A DNA stretch of 64,000 bases. Origin: an uncultured Rikenellaceae bacterium (GTDB lineage Bacteria > Bacteroidota > Bacteroidia > Bacteroidales > Rikenellaceae). Under the pieces are notes generated by a model. That model had not been told where the DNA came from. It saw nothing but the letters and a program-made list of their open reading frames with translations, and searched no databases. A program made the position numbers and the translations under genes. The stretch lies in assembly GCA_944321925.1 (NCBI GenBank), contig CALUND010000004.1, positions 1-64,000 of the forward strand, written 5' to 3'. This document shows positions 7,511-16,209 of this stretch, piece by piece (positions within the stretch are counted from its first letter, which is position 1; every line of letters starts with the position of its first letter).

Positions 7511-9892
7511 TTACATCCGTGCGATCATGTTGTTCAGCCAGCGGATTTTGTTGCGCAGGTAGGTTCGCATTCGTTCGATTGCTTCCGCCGAAGGTATGTT
7601 TTCGTCGCCGTTTTCGTGGCGGTTGTCGTCGATCAGGTTTTGGTCGTGTATTTTCCAGTTCTCTTCAGCGGAGTAGAGCATGTAAGCCTCTTCGTTGTCG
7701 ATGAATTCATAGACGCTTTCGAGTTTCGGATAGAGTTCTTCCCATCTCTTTTTGAATTCGGCCACGAATACGGGATCTTTCATGAGGTAAGAGAACCATA
7801 TGGCATTCTTGCTGACCCAGGTCCCTGAAGTACCCGGCATGAACGATTTGTAGTCGAAATCCCATACGGGACCACCGTAGAGTTTGTCGTTTCCGCGATC
7901 CTTGTACATGTAATAGCTGTTTGGACCGTTTGGTTCCGGAGTACCGGAGATTTCGTAGACGAGGAGTTGGTCGATCATGGAAGGCAGGTCGAACCATCGT
8001 TCGTAGAATTCGGTGTAATCGGTGCAGAAACGGGCCATGCTGTCGATCCCGTCGAGGTATTTGCGGGCATAGGCGAACTGCTGGTCATTACCGTCCTCTT
8101 TGTCGGGTATCTTGATGTTGGCACGGTGTGAGGATCCTGCCAGATACTCCATGACCCAACCATATTGATCGGCATCGGCACCGCGATCGAGTTCGAATAC
8201 ATATCCTCCGGTAATTGCTTCACCCTGGGTGTCGGTTTTACTCATCTCGGCGATATTTACTCGATTCGGGTCGATCTTGATCTGTTCGGCGAGTTGGTAT
8301 ACGCCTCGATGGGTCCCATTGAGAACCAGTTCCACTTGTCGGTAATGCGGAGTCCATTTGAGTCCCGTGCAGAGCGATGAGATGTAGAACGAGACTGCAT
8401 TGCGCATCAGGGTTTTGTCCCGGTAGTTGGCCATCAGGACCCACCGCTTGTGTTCGGGCATGCCGAGAACCGACTGCCGGGAGGCAAGGCGGAAGTTGTA
8501 GGAGCGCTTTTTGAGGAAGGTACTCCATGTAGAGTTGCCGCGACCTTTGATTTCGATGTGCTGTTCGGCCATACCATTCATGTCGAGGTTGCCTTCGAGG
8601 CGGTAGGTCGCGCCCACCCAGACGCTTTTGCTGGTTATTTCATTGCCGGAGTCGGTGTCGATGTAGAGGATAGGGAGTCCGGTGAAGCGCAATACCCGAA
8701 CGGTATATTCGCGGGAGAATCCGTTTTCGGCTATGACGCGGTATGTCACGGGTTTGGAGAAGTCGTTTGCCGTGACGCCGCTCACCTGCTCCACATTCCC
8801 GACGTAAACTTTGTATCCGTTCGTGGAGAAGGTGGCAACCAGTTGTTTGGGGTCGTCGTTGAGTTTGGCCAGACGACCTTTTACGGTTGTTTCATCGATC
8901 TCCATGGTGTAGTTGTCGGACAGGCCGGGATTCAATTCCTGGTCGAACGAGAAGGAGAGCAGTTCATTGGTCTCGGCCAAAGGACGTGCTTGCTGAACCA
9001 CTTCTACCGATTTTGTGCCGGGGCCGTTGTCGAGCGACAGGGTGATGGTTGCGTTTCGTTCGACGATTTCCGGATTGGCTTCCACGAAAAGCGTCACTTC
9101 GACCTCTTGGCCTGCTTCGTATTGCGGAAGTTCGGGCGTAATCCAATCGACGTTCGGGACCACATTGAATGCGGAGTCACACGAGACGGTGAACTGGAGC
9201 GTGTCGCATCCGGAGAGGGCGTCCAGCCGTTCGGTGGAGACGGACATGTTGGCATTGAAGGCGTCTTGCAAGACGGTTATGACGGTCGACTCTTCCCATC
9301 GTGAGGAGATGAGGCGAATGAAAGTTTGGCGATTCTCATCCGTGTCGTTGACCGAAGCATGGAATCGTAAAACAAGTCCTTTCCCTTCGGTGTAGGAGGT
9401 CTGCTCTGCCGTAAGCCATTCGTCACCGGTTTCGACTTCGAATTCGATGTCGCTATCCACCCGGAGGGTGTCGTTTCCGCCGGCAAAGGGAAATTCGATC
9501 TTCATGCGCGAAGGACGAATCAGGGTAGAGGCTTCGTTCCCGTTCTGTTTGACGGTCAAAACGGCCGATTCGGAACCGTTGGTCAACGAGAAAAATATTT
9601 GTGCGGTTCGTTCGAGCGGACTGGGATTGGCTTCCACTTGGATTGGAATAGCCCGTTCTCCGGCGCTGAAGTTGGATTGTTTCAGAACGATCCAGTCGGA
9701 AATCGTACTTACGGTGAACGCATCGCTTGCCGATACCTGGACGGACATGGCGTAGGTGGTCGGAGCAAGGACGAGACGGGTCTCCGCCAGCCGGATGGAT
9801 CGTCCGTCGTCAATCTTTTCTGCACTTTTATCGCAGCTTGAAAGGAGCGCGAAGGCACAGCATAGAGCGGATAAAAGTATTTTTTTCATCAT
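7511..9892 (-). CDS. BACON-domain CotH kinase family lipoprotein (paralogue 1)
   Basis: 793 aa surface or periplasmic lipoprotein. The signal ends at Cys20 (ALLSSC). Three BACON-type domains occupy about residues 30-120, 121-211 and 212-303. A further beta-sandwich (NELLSFSF to VRVLRF, about 308-408) precedes a CotH domain (about 410-793) with GRGNSTWSTFLKKRSYN, LGMPEHKRWVLMANYRDKT and the metal-binding-type WDFDYKSF. CotH of Bacillus is an atypical secreted protein kinase that phosphorylates spore-coat proteins, so this protein may phosphorylate an extracellular target, while BACON repeats may anchor it to glycans. Substrate unknown. It lies 34 bases after a close paralogue, clearly one operon formed by tandem duplication. 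Confidence 0.9.
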   Translation of the reverse strand: MMKKILLSALCCAFALLSSCDKSAEKIDDGRSIRLAETRLVLAPTTYAMSVQVSASDAFTVSTISDWIVLKQSNFSAGERAIPIQVEANPSPLERTAQIFFSLTNGSESAVLTVKQNGNEASTLIRPSRMKIEFPFAGGNDTLRVDSDIEFEVETGDEWLTAEQTSYTEGKGLVLRFHASVNDTDENRQTFIRLISSRWEESTVITVLQDAFNANMSVSTERLDALSGCDTLQFTVSCDSAFNVVPNVDWITPELPQYEAGQEVEVTLFVEANPEIVERNATITLSLDNGPGTKSVEVVQQARPLAETNELLSFSFDQELNPGLSDNYTMEIDETTVKGRLAKLNDDPKQLVATFSTNGYKVYVGNVEQVSGVTANDFSKPVTYRVIAENGFSREYTVRVLRFTGLPILYIDTDSGNEITSKSVWVGATYRLEGNLDMNGMAEQHIEIKGRGNSTWSTFLKKRSYNFRLASRQSVLGMPEHKRWVLMANYRDKTLMRNAVSFYISSLCTGLKWTPHYRQVELVLNGTHRGVYQLAEQIKIDPNRVNIAEMSKTDTQGEAITGGYVFELDRGADADQYGWVMEYLAGSSHRANIKIPDKEDGNDQQFAYARKYLDGIDSMARFCTDYTEFYERWFDLPSMIDQLLVYEISGTPEPNGPNSYYMYKDRGNDKLYGGPVWDFDYKSFMPGTSGTWVSKNAIWFSYLMKDPVFVAEFKKRWEELYPKLESVYEFIDNEEAYMLYSAEENWKIHDQNLIDDNRHENGDENIPSAEAIERMRTYLRNKIRWLNNMIARM

Positions 9893-9926
9893 TTTATTGT
9901 AGTTTGTTCTTCGGTTGTGGTCGCGA

Positions 9927-12338
9927 TTAATTGTTGTGGTATGAATCGGTCATCCACCGGGAGCTGTTGATCTCCGTATTGATCCATTTGATACGTCCCT
10001 CGAATACGGTCCGCATTCGTTCGATGGCATCTTCGGAGGGGATGTGTTCATCTCCGTTTTCGGATCGTTCCTCCAGGTCGTACATGGCCCAGTTTGCCTC
10101 TGCTGAGTATTTCAGATACGCTTCCTGCTCGTCGATGTAGTTCAGTACGTCGGTCTGCAGTTTCGGATAGAGCACGTTCCACCGTTCGCGTACCTGCTGG
10201 CGGAACTCTTCGGAGCGGAACAGGAATTTCCACCAGGCAGCCTTTTTGTTGACCCAACTGTTTTGGGTGCCGGGCACGAAAGAGAGGAAGTCGAAATCCC
10301 AGGGTGGTCCGGCATAGAATTTCGGATCGTCTTTGTCTTTGTAAAGGTAGAGGCTGTAGGGGCCGCGGGCCGGTTCGGGGGTCGCGGTGAGCTCATAGAC
10401 GAACCAGTCATCGATGAACGAGTTCATGTCGACATACGTGGAGAATACCTCCGAGAAATCGCCTCCGTTGTTGCAGATGGCCTCTTCGGCTTCGTGGAAG
10501 TAGTTCTCTATGTAGTTGAACTGCGAAGAGTTGCCGTCTTCCTTGTCCGGAATCTTTACGTTTACGCGGCTGTAGTTGCCACTGGTGAGGTCTCCTATGA
10601 TGTAATGCGATCGGAACGAGTGTACATCGCCGTCTCCGTATTGATCGATTTCCAGAATATATCCGCCGGTGATGGCTGCGCCAGAGGTCTCTGTCGGGGC
10701 CATTTCGTTGATGTTCACGCGGTTTTCATCGATCCGTATCTGTTCACAAAGCAGGTATGTTCCCCGGTGCGTTCCGTTGAGGATCAGTTCGACCTGTTCC
10801 GAACGGGGCGTCCATGCGATACCCGGACAGAGCTGCGATATTTTGAATGCGACGCTGTTACGCATGAGGGTTTTGTCGCGGTAATTGCCGATCAGGCACC
10901 ACCGTTTGTGTTCGGGCATGCCGAGCACCGGTTGGCGCGACGGGAGTCGCATGTTGTAGGAGCGTTTTTTGAGGAAGGTTCCCCAGGAGGAGTTTCCGCG
11001 TCCCTTGACTTCGATCTGGAGCTCGTCGAATCCGTTGAGCGAGGTGTTTCCCTCCAGATGGCAGACGGCGCCTTCCCAGACATCTTTGCTGGCGATTTCG
11101 TTGCCTGAGTAGGTGTCTATATAGAGAATCGGAAGTCCGGTGAAACGCATGAGTGTAATGGTGTAGGAGCGAATCGATCCGTTCTCTGCCATTACTTGAT
11201 AGGTTACCGGTTTGGAGAAGTCGTTGACCGTGACGCCGCTCTCCTGTTCTACGCCATTCACCGTGACGCGATAACCGTCGGTCGTAAATTCGGCCTTCAA
11301 AGCGGAGAGCGATGCGAGGGTGGGGGAGCGTCCTTCGAACGTGTTGGGTTGTTCGCCCGGCGAGAGTTCGATGTCTTTCTCCAGGATCGGGTTGTTGGCT
11401 CGTGAGAAGCGGAATGAGAGCAGTTCATTCTTGTCGGAGGCCGGTTTGGCTGCCTGTTTGATTCGTAGAACGGCCTGCGTACTGTCCGTTGCGGTGAACG
11501 TGATGAGCGCTGCGCGTTCGGCGAAAGTCTCGTTCGGATTGACGGTGATTTCGACGGTTTGATTTCTTCCGGGTCCGAGCTCGAGCGGATTGCATGCAAC
11601 CCATTCCGCGTTGCTCTTGATGGTTACGAGCGTGTCGGTAGAGACGAGAGTTGACAGTTGGCCTCCGCTATAATCGGCTTGCAACACGGTATCCGAGAGC
11701 GAGAGTTCGGCTTTCCAGTGGGCGGCCTGACGGATCGACAGGGAGACCGAGTCGGGTTCTCCGTCGATGGTGCGGAACCAAACCGTCGAGGTGCGCGATT
11801 CGAAAGAGGTATTCTTTTCCAACTGGAAGACGATGACATAGCCTTCGCCTGCTTCGTAGGCTGTCCGATCACATTTCACCCAGCTGTCGTCGATGTAGAT
11901 TCCGAAAGCTCTTTCTGCCGAGACCAGCAGAGAGAGTGAGGCTGTGTCGGCTTCAGCCCGTAAGGCATTGACGGATAGTTGGATGGATCGGGCGTCCGGA
12001 TTGCCTTTCTGGTTGATGACAACCACGCCTTGTGCTCCGTATGAATCGGTGAAAATGATTTGGGCCTGACGGGCTTTCGAGCTCGGATTGCTGCTTACCG
12101 AAAGGCGCAGGGAGAGGGTTCCGCCTGCATAGCTGTTTTCCAGTCCGCTGATCCAATCCGCATCGACCGATGCGGTCAGGGGTTCTTCGCTTTGGATGGA
12201 GAACTGTACGGTAGATTGTTGGTATCCGAGAAGGAAAGAGTTGGGTTGGATATTGATCGATCCTTCCGTATCGCTGTCGTTTTGACAACCGATGAAAAAC
12301 AGGCAAAGCGTGATGATTGTGAAAAGGGTACGTCTCAT
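9927..12338 (-). CDS. BACON-domain CotH kinase family lipoprotein (paralogue 2)
   Basis: 803 aa, with the same architecture as the next gene. It has a lipobox at Cys18 (LFFIGC) followed by an acidic stretch (QNDSDTEG), then three BACON-type domains (about residues 30-300), a linker beta-sandwich (NELLSFRF to TLMRF) and the CotH domain (about 415-800) with GRGNSSWGTFLKKRSYN, LGMPEHKRWCLIGNYRDKT and PWDFDFLSF. The CotH halves of the two proteins are much more alike than the BACON halves, suggesting that the catalytic role is kept while ligand binding diverged. It is the promoter-proximal gene of the pair. Protein phosphorylation is inferred from the family; no target is evident. Confidence 0.9.
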   Translation of the reverse strand: MRRTLFTIITLCLFFIGCQNDSDTEGSINIQPNSFLLGYQQSTVQFSIQSEEPLTASVDADWISGLENSYAGGTLSLRLSVSSNPSSKARQAQIIFTDSYGAQGVVVINQKGNPDARSIQLSVNALRAEADTASLSLLVSAERAFGIYIDDSWVKCDRTAYEAGEGYVIVFQLEKNTSFESRTSTVWFRTIDGEPDSVSLSIRQAAHWKAELSLSDTVLQADYSGGQLSTLVSTDTLVTIKSNAEWVACNPLELGPGRNQTVEITVNPNETFAERAALITFTATDSTQAVLRIKQAAKPASDKNELLSFRFSRANNPILEKDIELSPGEQPNTFEGRSPTLASLSALKAEFTTDGYRVTVNGVEQESGVTVNDFSKPVTYQVMAENGSIRSYTITLMRFTGLPILYIDTYSGNEIASKDVWEGAVCHLEGNTSLNGFDELQIEVKGRGNSSWGTFLKKRSYNMRLPSRQPVLGMPEHKRWCLIGNYRDKTLMRNSVAFKISQLCPGIAWTPRSEQVELILNGTHRGTYLLCEQIRIDENRVNINEMAPTETSGAAITGGYILEIDQYGDGDVHSFRSHYIIGDLTSGNYSRVNVKIPDKEDGNSSQFNYIENYFHEAEEAICNNGGDFSEVFSTYVDMNSFIDDWFVYELTATPEPARGPYSLYLYKDKDDPKFYAGPPWDFDFLSFVPGTQNSWVNKKAAWWKFLFRSEEFRQQVRERWNVLYPKLQTDVLNYIDEQEAYLKYSAEANWAMYDLEERSENGDEHIPSEDAIERMRTVFEGRIKWINTEINSSRWMTDSYHNN

Positions 12339-12424
12339 ATATTGTGGGGAGGAGAGCGTTTGTAATCAGTTTGTTAAACGATAAATGGGGCTTCTGAACA
12401 GGTTGAATTAGGGGTTTGATTTGT

Positions 12425-12453
12425 ATTGTCAATAGACAATTTAAACAAAAATA
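12425..12453 (-). promoter_or_regulatory. Possible promoter and inverted repeat ahead of the CotH pair
   Basis: Minus-strand TATTTTTG (12453-12446) matches the -7 consensus about 110 bases upstream of 12338. No TTTG is evident at -33. Immediately downstream in the transcription direction lies ATTGTC-AATA-GACAAT (12425-12440), a short inverted repeat placed where a repressor could act. Confidence 0.35.
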
Positions 12454-12597
12454 GAGATTTTTCTCGATTTTGGCACTATTCGGATGCTATTTTTAGTCGG
12501 TTCGATTCATTTTTGTGTCAGATGGTTCGAGGCGTCTGTCAGGGCCAGGGAGAGGATGCGGAGTGGGAGAAAAGAGTATCGGGAAGAAAAATTTTTC

Positions 12598-12605
12598 TAT
12601 TTTTG
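12598..12605 (+). promoter_or_regulatory. Possible -7 element for plsY
   Basis: TATTTTTG matches TAnnTTTG and ends 25 bases before the chosen ATG at 12631, the same distance as for tadA. No TTTG at -33. Confidence 0.45.
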
Positions 12606-12630
12606 CTTGAAAATTCAAATTTTACCGGTT

Positions 12631-13293
12631 ATGGTTTATACGGTCGTTGTACTCACTATCGTCGCCTATTTGCTCGGATCGATTCCCAGTGCTGTCTGGA
12701 TCGGGCAACATTTTTACGGAATCGATATCCGCGAACATGGTAGTAAAAATGCCGGGACGACCAATATGCTTCGTGTGCTCGGTCGTCGTGCAGCACTGCC
12801 CGTTTTTGTCATCGACTTCATGAAGGGATTCCTTGCCGTGACGCTGTCCGATCTGATTGCGTATGATCCGGAGGTTCACCCCAATTTTATTTACAATGTG
12901 AAGATTCTGCTTGTGGTTGCGGCGGTATTGGGCCATATTTTCCCGCTTTTCGCCAATTTCAGAGGCGGTAAGGGGGTTGCCACGTTGGCTGGAGCTGTGA
13001 TGGGGGTCTATCCTCCGGCGGTTTTGCTTTGTCTTGGCGTATGGTTCGGGGTCCTGATGTTTACGCACTACGTTTCGCTCAGTTCGATGATTGCCGGGTG
13101 CATGTTCCCGGTTTTTATTCTTATTTCACCACGCACCAATCAGAGTCCGACGCTGATCGTATTCTCGTTCCTGGTGGCCATTCTGTTGCTGGTGACCCAC
13201 CGCAAAAACATTCGGCGTCTGCGTGAGGGAACCGAGTCGAAAATTTATATCTGGAAACGGCCCGGTCAACGTCCGCCTCGTCCGGAAGCCTGA
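12631..13293 (+). CDS. plsY: Acyl-phosphate glycerol-3-phosphate acyltransferase PlsY
   Basis: 220 aa polytopic inner-membrane enzyme that transfers an acyl group from acyl-phosphate to glycerol-3-phosphate, the first step of phospholipid synthesis. Diagnostic motifs are LLGSIPSAVWIG near the N-terminus, HGSKNAGTTNMLR, DFMKGF, and GHIFPLFANFRGGKGVAT. The start is set at 12631 (MVYTVVVLTIVAYLLGS); an in-frame ATG at 12484 would add 49 residues lacking family similarity and would lie upstream of the likely -7 element. The gene stands alone, closed by its own terminator at 13305-13332. Confidence 0.93.
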   Translation: MVYTVVVLTIVAYLLGSIPSAVWIGQHFYGIDIREHGSKNAGTTNMLRVLGRRAALPVFVIDFMKGFLAVTLSDLIAYDPEVHPNFIYNVKILLVVAAVLGHIFPLFANFRGGKGVATLAGAVMGVYPPAVLLCLGVWFGVLMFTHYVSLSSMIAGCMFPVFILISPRTNQSPTLIVFSFLVAILLLVTHRKNIRRLREGTESKIYIWKRPGQRPPRPEA

Positions 13294-13304
13294 ACGGTCG
13301 GCTC

Positions 13305-13332
13305 GGAATTTGTTTTGCAAAATTCCTTTTTT
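13305..13332 (+). terminator. plsY intrinsic terminator
   Basis: GGAATTT (13305-13311) pairs with AAATTCC (13320-13326) and is followed by six T. The loop contains the TTTG -33 box of the next gene's promoter. Confidence 0.75.
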
Positions 13333-13344
13333 ATGTTAGATTTG
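13314..13344 (+). promoter_or_regulatory. Promoter of the AMP-dependent synthetase gene
   Basis: TTTG (13314-13317), 19-base spacer, TAGATTTG (13337-13344): exact Bacteroidetes consensus. It overlaps the plsY terminator hairpin. Confidence 0.8.
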
Positions 13345-13427
13345 CATAGGGCGATTCTTCGGCAGGATGCCGGAATGCCCCATGGAAAATCTCTTTGTAT
13401 GTTGTTGTACCAAAAAATCTTACGCTG

Positions 13428-15089
13428 ATGTTGAAAGAGAATCTCATCAAGATATACGAGGCGAGTTTTCGGAATAACCGGGAGCTGCCCGCCCTGACCG
13501 ACTATTTCAAACGGGAGACATTTTCCTATTACGAGGTAGCCAAACAGGTCGCCAAACTGCACTTGTTGTTCGAGAAGGCGAAGATTCATCGAGGCGACAA
13601 GATCGCGTTGTTGGGGCGCAATAATCCACGATGGTGTATTACCTATATTGCGACCATTACGTACGGTGCGGTGATCGTGCCGATTCTTCAGGAGTTCAGC
13701 GCGCCCGACATCATTCACATCATCAACCATTCCGACAGCAAACTGCTCTTTCTGGGAGACAACTTTTGGGACAACATCGAAGAGGATCAGATCGAACATG
13801 TCGAAGCCGTCTTTTCGCTGACCGATTTTCACTGTATTTATGAACGTGGCGGTCATTCGCTCACCAATTTCCAGGAGCAGATCACCCGTCATTATCGGGC
13901 GCGTTACAAAAGAGGGTTTACGGCCGAAGATATTTGTTATCCCGAGATTGCGAACGGTGAAGTGGCTCTGATCAACTATACTTCGGGAACGACGGGTTAC
14001 AGCAAGGGTGTGATGCTGACGCTCAACAATCTGACGGGTAATGTGAAGTTCGCGCTCGATCAGAATATCTTTTTCCGAGGGAGCCGGGTTCTCTCTTTCC
14101 TGCCATTGGCCCATGCCTACGGTTGCGCATTCGATTTCCTTTCGCCTTTGGCCGAGGGCAGTCACATTACCCTGCTCGGTAAAATCCCCTCGCCGAAGAT
14201 TTTGATCGAAGCGATGCAGGAGGTGCGGCCCCATCTGATCTGTTGCGTGCCGTTGATCCTCGAGAAGATCTATCGGAAACAGGTGGTTCCCATGCTGGAG
14301 AAGGGCATGATGCGGGTGGCCTTGAAGCTGCCGTTGCTCGATACGGCCATCTACTCCACCATTCGCCGCAAGTTGCTCGATGCGTTTGGTGGTGAGGTGG
14401 AGCAGTTCATTGTGGGCGGTGCTCCCATGAACGAAGAGACCGAGGAGTTCCTCATGCGGATCAAGTTCCCGATCACGATCGGCTACGGCATGACCGAATG
14501 TGCGCCGTTGATCAGTTACGTTTGGTGGGAGAAATTCAAGGCCGGATCGTGCGGGACTTACCTGAAGGATCATTTGCAGGTGGAGATCGATTCTCCCGAT
14601 CCGGAACATACGGCCGGCGAGATTCTCGTGCGGGGCGAGCATGTGATGAAGGGGTACTACAAAAATGCAAAGGCGACGCAAGAGGTTCTCGATGCAGACG
14701 GATGGCTCCATACGGGCGATATCGGCACGATGGATCCCGACGGTACGATCTACATTCGGGGCCGCAGCAAGACGATGATTCTGGGCCCCAGCGGACAGAA
14801 TATCTACCCGGAGGAGATCGAGGCGAAACTCAACGGCCTCTATCTGGTGATGGAGTCGTTGATCGTACAGCGTGAGGGGAAACTCGTTGCACTCATCTAT
14901 CCGGATTACGATCAGGCGCAGATCGATGGAATTCCGGAGACCGATCTCCCGGAGGTGATGCAGCGCAATCTGGCGGAGCTCAATACTTTGGTGGCGCCTT
15001 ACGAACGGGTCGCCAGCGTGGTGATCTATCCGACCGAGTTTGAAAAGACGCCGAAGAAGAGTATCCGACGCTATCTGTATCAGTTGTAA
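13428..15089 (+). CDS. AMP-dependent synthetase, long-chain fatty acid CoA ligase family
   Basis: 553 aa adenylate-forming enzyme that activates a carboxylic acid, probably a fatty acid, as an acyl-AMP and then transfers it to CoA. The AMP-binding loop is INYTSGTTGYSKGVML. Further core motifs are GYGMTECAPL, the GWLHTGDIG aspartate motif, and the C-terminal lid with a TPKKSIRRYL lysine motif. The start is set at MLKENLIKIYEASF (13428), which matches the usual N-terminus better than the ATG 33 bases upstream. Its neighbour plsY uses acyl groups for phospholipid synthesis, so recycling of fatty acids into lipid is a reasonable role. Chain length is not determinable. Confidence 0.88.
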   Translation: MLKENLIKIYEASFRNNRELPALTDYFKRETFSYYEVAKQVAKLHLLFEKAKIHRGDKIALLGRNNPRWCITYIATITYGAVIVPILQEFSAPDIIHIINHSDSKLLFLGDNFWDNIEEDQIEHVEAVFSLTDFHCIYERGGHSLTNFQEQITRHYRARYKRGFTAEDICYPEIANGEVALINYTSGTTGYSKGVMLTLNNLTGNVKFALDQNIFFRGSRVLSFLPLAHAYGCAFDFLSPLAEGSHITLLGKIPSPKILIEAMQEVRPHLICCVPLILEKIYRKQVVPMLEKGMMRVALKLPLLDTAIYSTIRRKLLDAFGGEVEQFIVGGAPMNEETEEFLMRIKFPITIGYGMTECAPLISYVWWEKFKAGSCGTYLKDHLQVEIDSPDPEHTAGEILVRGEHVMKGYYKNAKATQEVLDADGWLHTGDIGTMDPDGTIYIRGRSKTMILGPSGQNIYPEEIEAKLNGLYLVMESLIVQREGKLVALIYPDYDQAQIDGIPETDLPEVMQRNLAELNTLVAPYERVASVVIYPTEFEKTPKKSIRRYLYQL

Positions 15090-15091
15090 CT

Positions 15092-15300
15092 CCCGCTTGT
15101 CGTGAAGGCGACAGGACGTTTGGGATTCCATCGAATTTTCTCCGGAGAGGTGGAGCGGTAACGAAGAGTTTCGGTAAGAACGGATTCTGTGCCATCCAGG
15201 AATTCTCGAACGATTCCGGGCCCTCGTGGAAACGATGTTTTTGCCCGTTGGAACAGCGATTTCCCGTTGTGTTTACCGCAGTACAACGAGTGTAAAAATA
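15092..15300. other. Intergenic stretch with no recognised gene
   Basis: About 200 bases between the synthetase stop and the shared terminator. Short frames exist but none has a family signature, and no tRNA or known small RNA fold was recognised. Confidence 0.5.
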
Positions 15301-15340
15301 GTGCCGACGCTGCACTTTGCGGCGTCGGCATTTCTATTTT
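15296..15340 (+). terminator. Bidirectional terminator between the synthetase gene and pyrF
   Basis: TGCCGACGC (15302-15310) pairs with GCGTCGGCA (15322-15330). A T-rich tract follows on the plus strand, and on the minus strand the stem is followed by TATTTTTAC, so it can end both convergent transcripts. Confidence 0.8.
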
Positions 15341-15379
15341 CGAGTTTTTTGCTCCGTGCTGCCGGAGGGGTAAGGATCT

Positions 15380-16204
15380 CTACAGGTAGGTTTTGAGCAG
15401 CTGGTCCATCTCTTGCTGCATTTCGGCGGCTTTAGCGGCTGCCGCTTCGGCAAATCGTTCCGAAGAGTCGGCATAGAGGATTCCTCGCGAGGAGTTGACC
15501 AACAGGCCGCATTGGGGAGACATGCCGAAGGCCGCCGTGTCGTGGAGACTGCCACCTTGGGCACCGACCCCCGGAACGAGCAGGAAGTGTTCCGGAACGA
15601 TTTTTCGCACTTCACTCAGGATGAAAGCCTTCGTGGCACCGATGACGAACATCGTATTCTCCTCCGTCCCCCAATTGCGGGCGGTTTCGAGTACCAGTTG
15701 GTAGAGGGGGCGTCCGTCGGCGAGCCGCTGCATTTCGAAATCATCGGCACTCGGATTGGACGTAAGTGCGAGGATGACCGACCATTTCCCGGGATATTTT
15801 AAAAAGGGTTCCACCGTATCGCGCCCCATGTAGGGCGATAGCGTCACGCCGTCGGCCAACTCTCTTTCGAAGAAGGCGCGGGCGTAGAGGGCCGAAGTAT
15901 TCCCGATGTCGCCACGTTTGGCGTCGGCCAGGATCAGGATTTCAGGGTAACGATCCCGGATGTATTGGCAGGTAGCCTCGAAATCGGCCATGCCGGCGGC
16001 GCCGCGCTCTTCGTAGAAAGCGAGATTGGGTTTGAAGCAGACCGCATAGGGGGCCGTTGCGTCGATGATGGCGCGGTTGAAAGCCATGACGCCCTCTTCG
16101 GAGCCGGCCAGCGGAGCCGGCAATCGACGGGGGTCGGTGTCGAGTCCCACGCAGAGGAAGCTGCGTTTGCGTTGGATTTCGGAGAAGATATCCGCTCGGG
16201 TCAT
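15380..16204 (-). CDS. pyrF: Orotidine 5'-phosphate decarboxylase
   Basis: 274 aa. It decarboxylates OMP to UMP, the last step of de novo pyrimidine synthesis. The catalytic signature LADAKRGDIGNTSALYA is intact, and SFLCVGLDTD at the N-terminus and the late LLVPGVGAQGG phosphate-binding segment fit the longer pyrF type II group. The start is taken at MTRADIFSEIQRKRSF (16204), 5 bases after the prfA stop, so prfA-pyrF form one transcript. The other pyrimidine genes in this window, carAB, are about 43 kb away. Confidence 0.95.
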   Translation of the reverse strand: MTRADIFSEIQRKRSFLCVGLDTDPRRLPAPLAGSEEGVMAFNRAIIDATAPYAVCFKPNLAFYEERGAAGMADFEATCQYIRDRYPEILILADAKRGDIGNTSALYARAFFERELADGVTLSPYMGRDTVEPFLKYPGKWSVILALTSNPSADDFEMQRLADGRPLYQLVLETARNWGTEENTMFVIGATKAFILSEVRKIVPEHFLLVPGVGAQGGSLHDTAAFGMSPQCGLLVNSSRGILYADSSERFAEAAAAKAAEMQQEMDQLLKTYL

Positions 16205-16209
16205 TGTGT

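Noticed and set aside
13266-15131. 621-codon minus-strand frame across the acyl-CoA synthetase gene
   Set aside because: Antisense shadow; composition rich in Arg, His and Leu with no family motif, while the plus strand encodes a complete enzyme.
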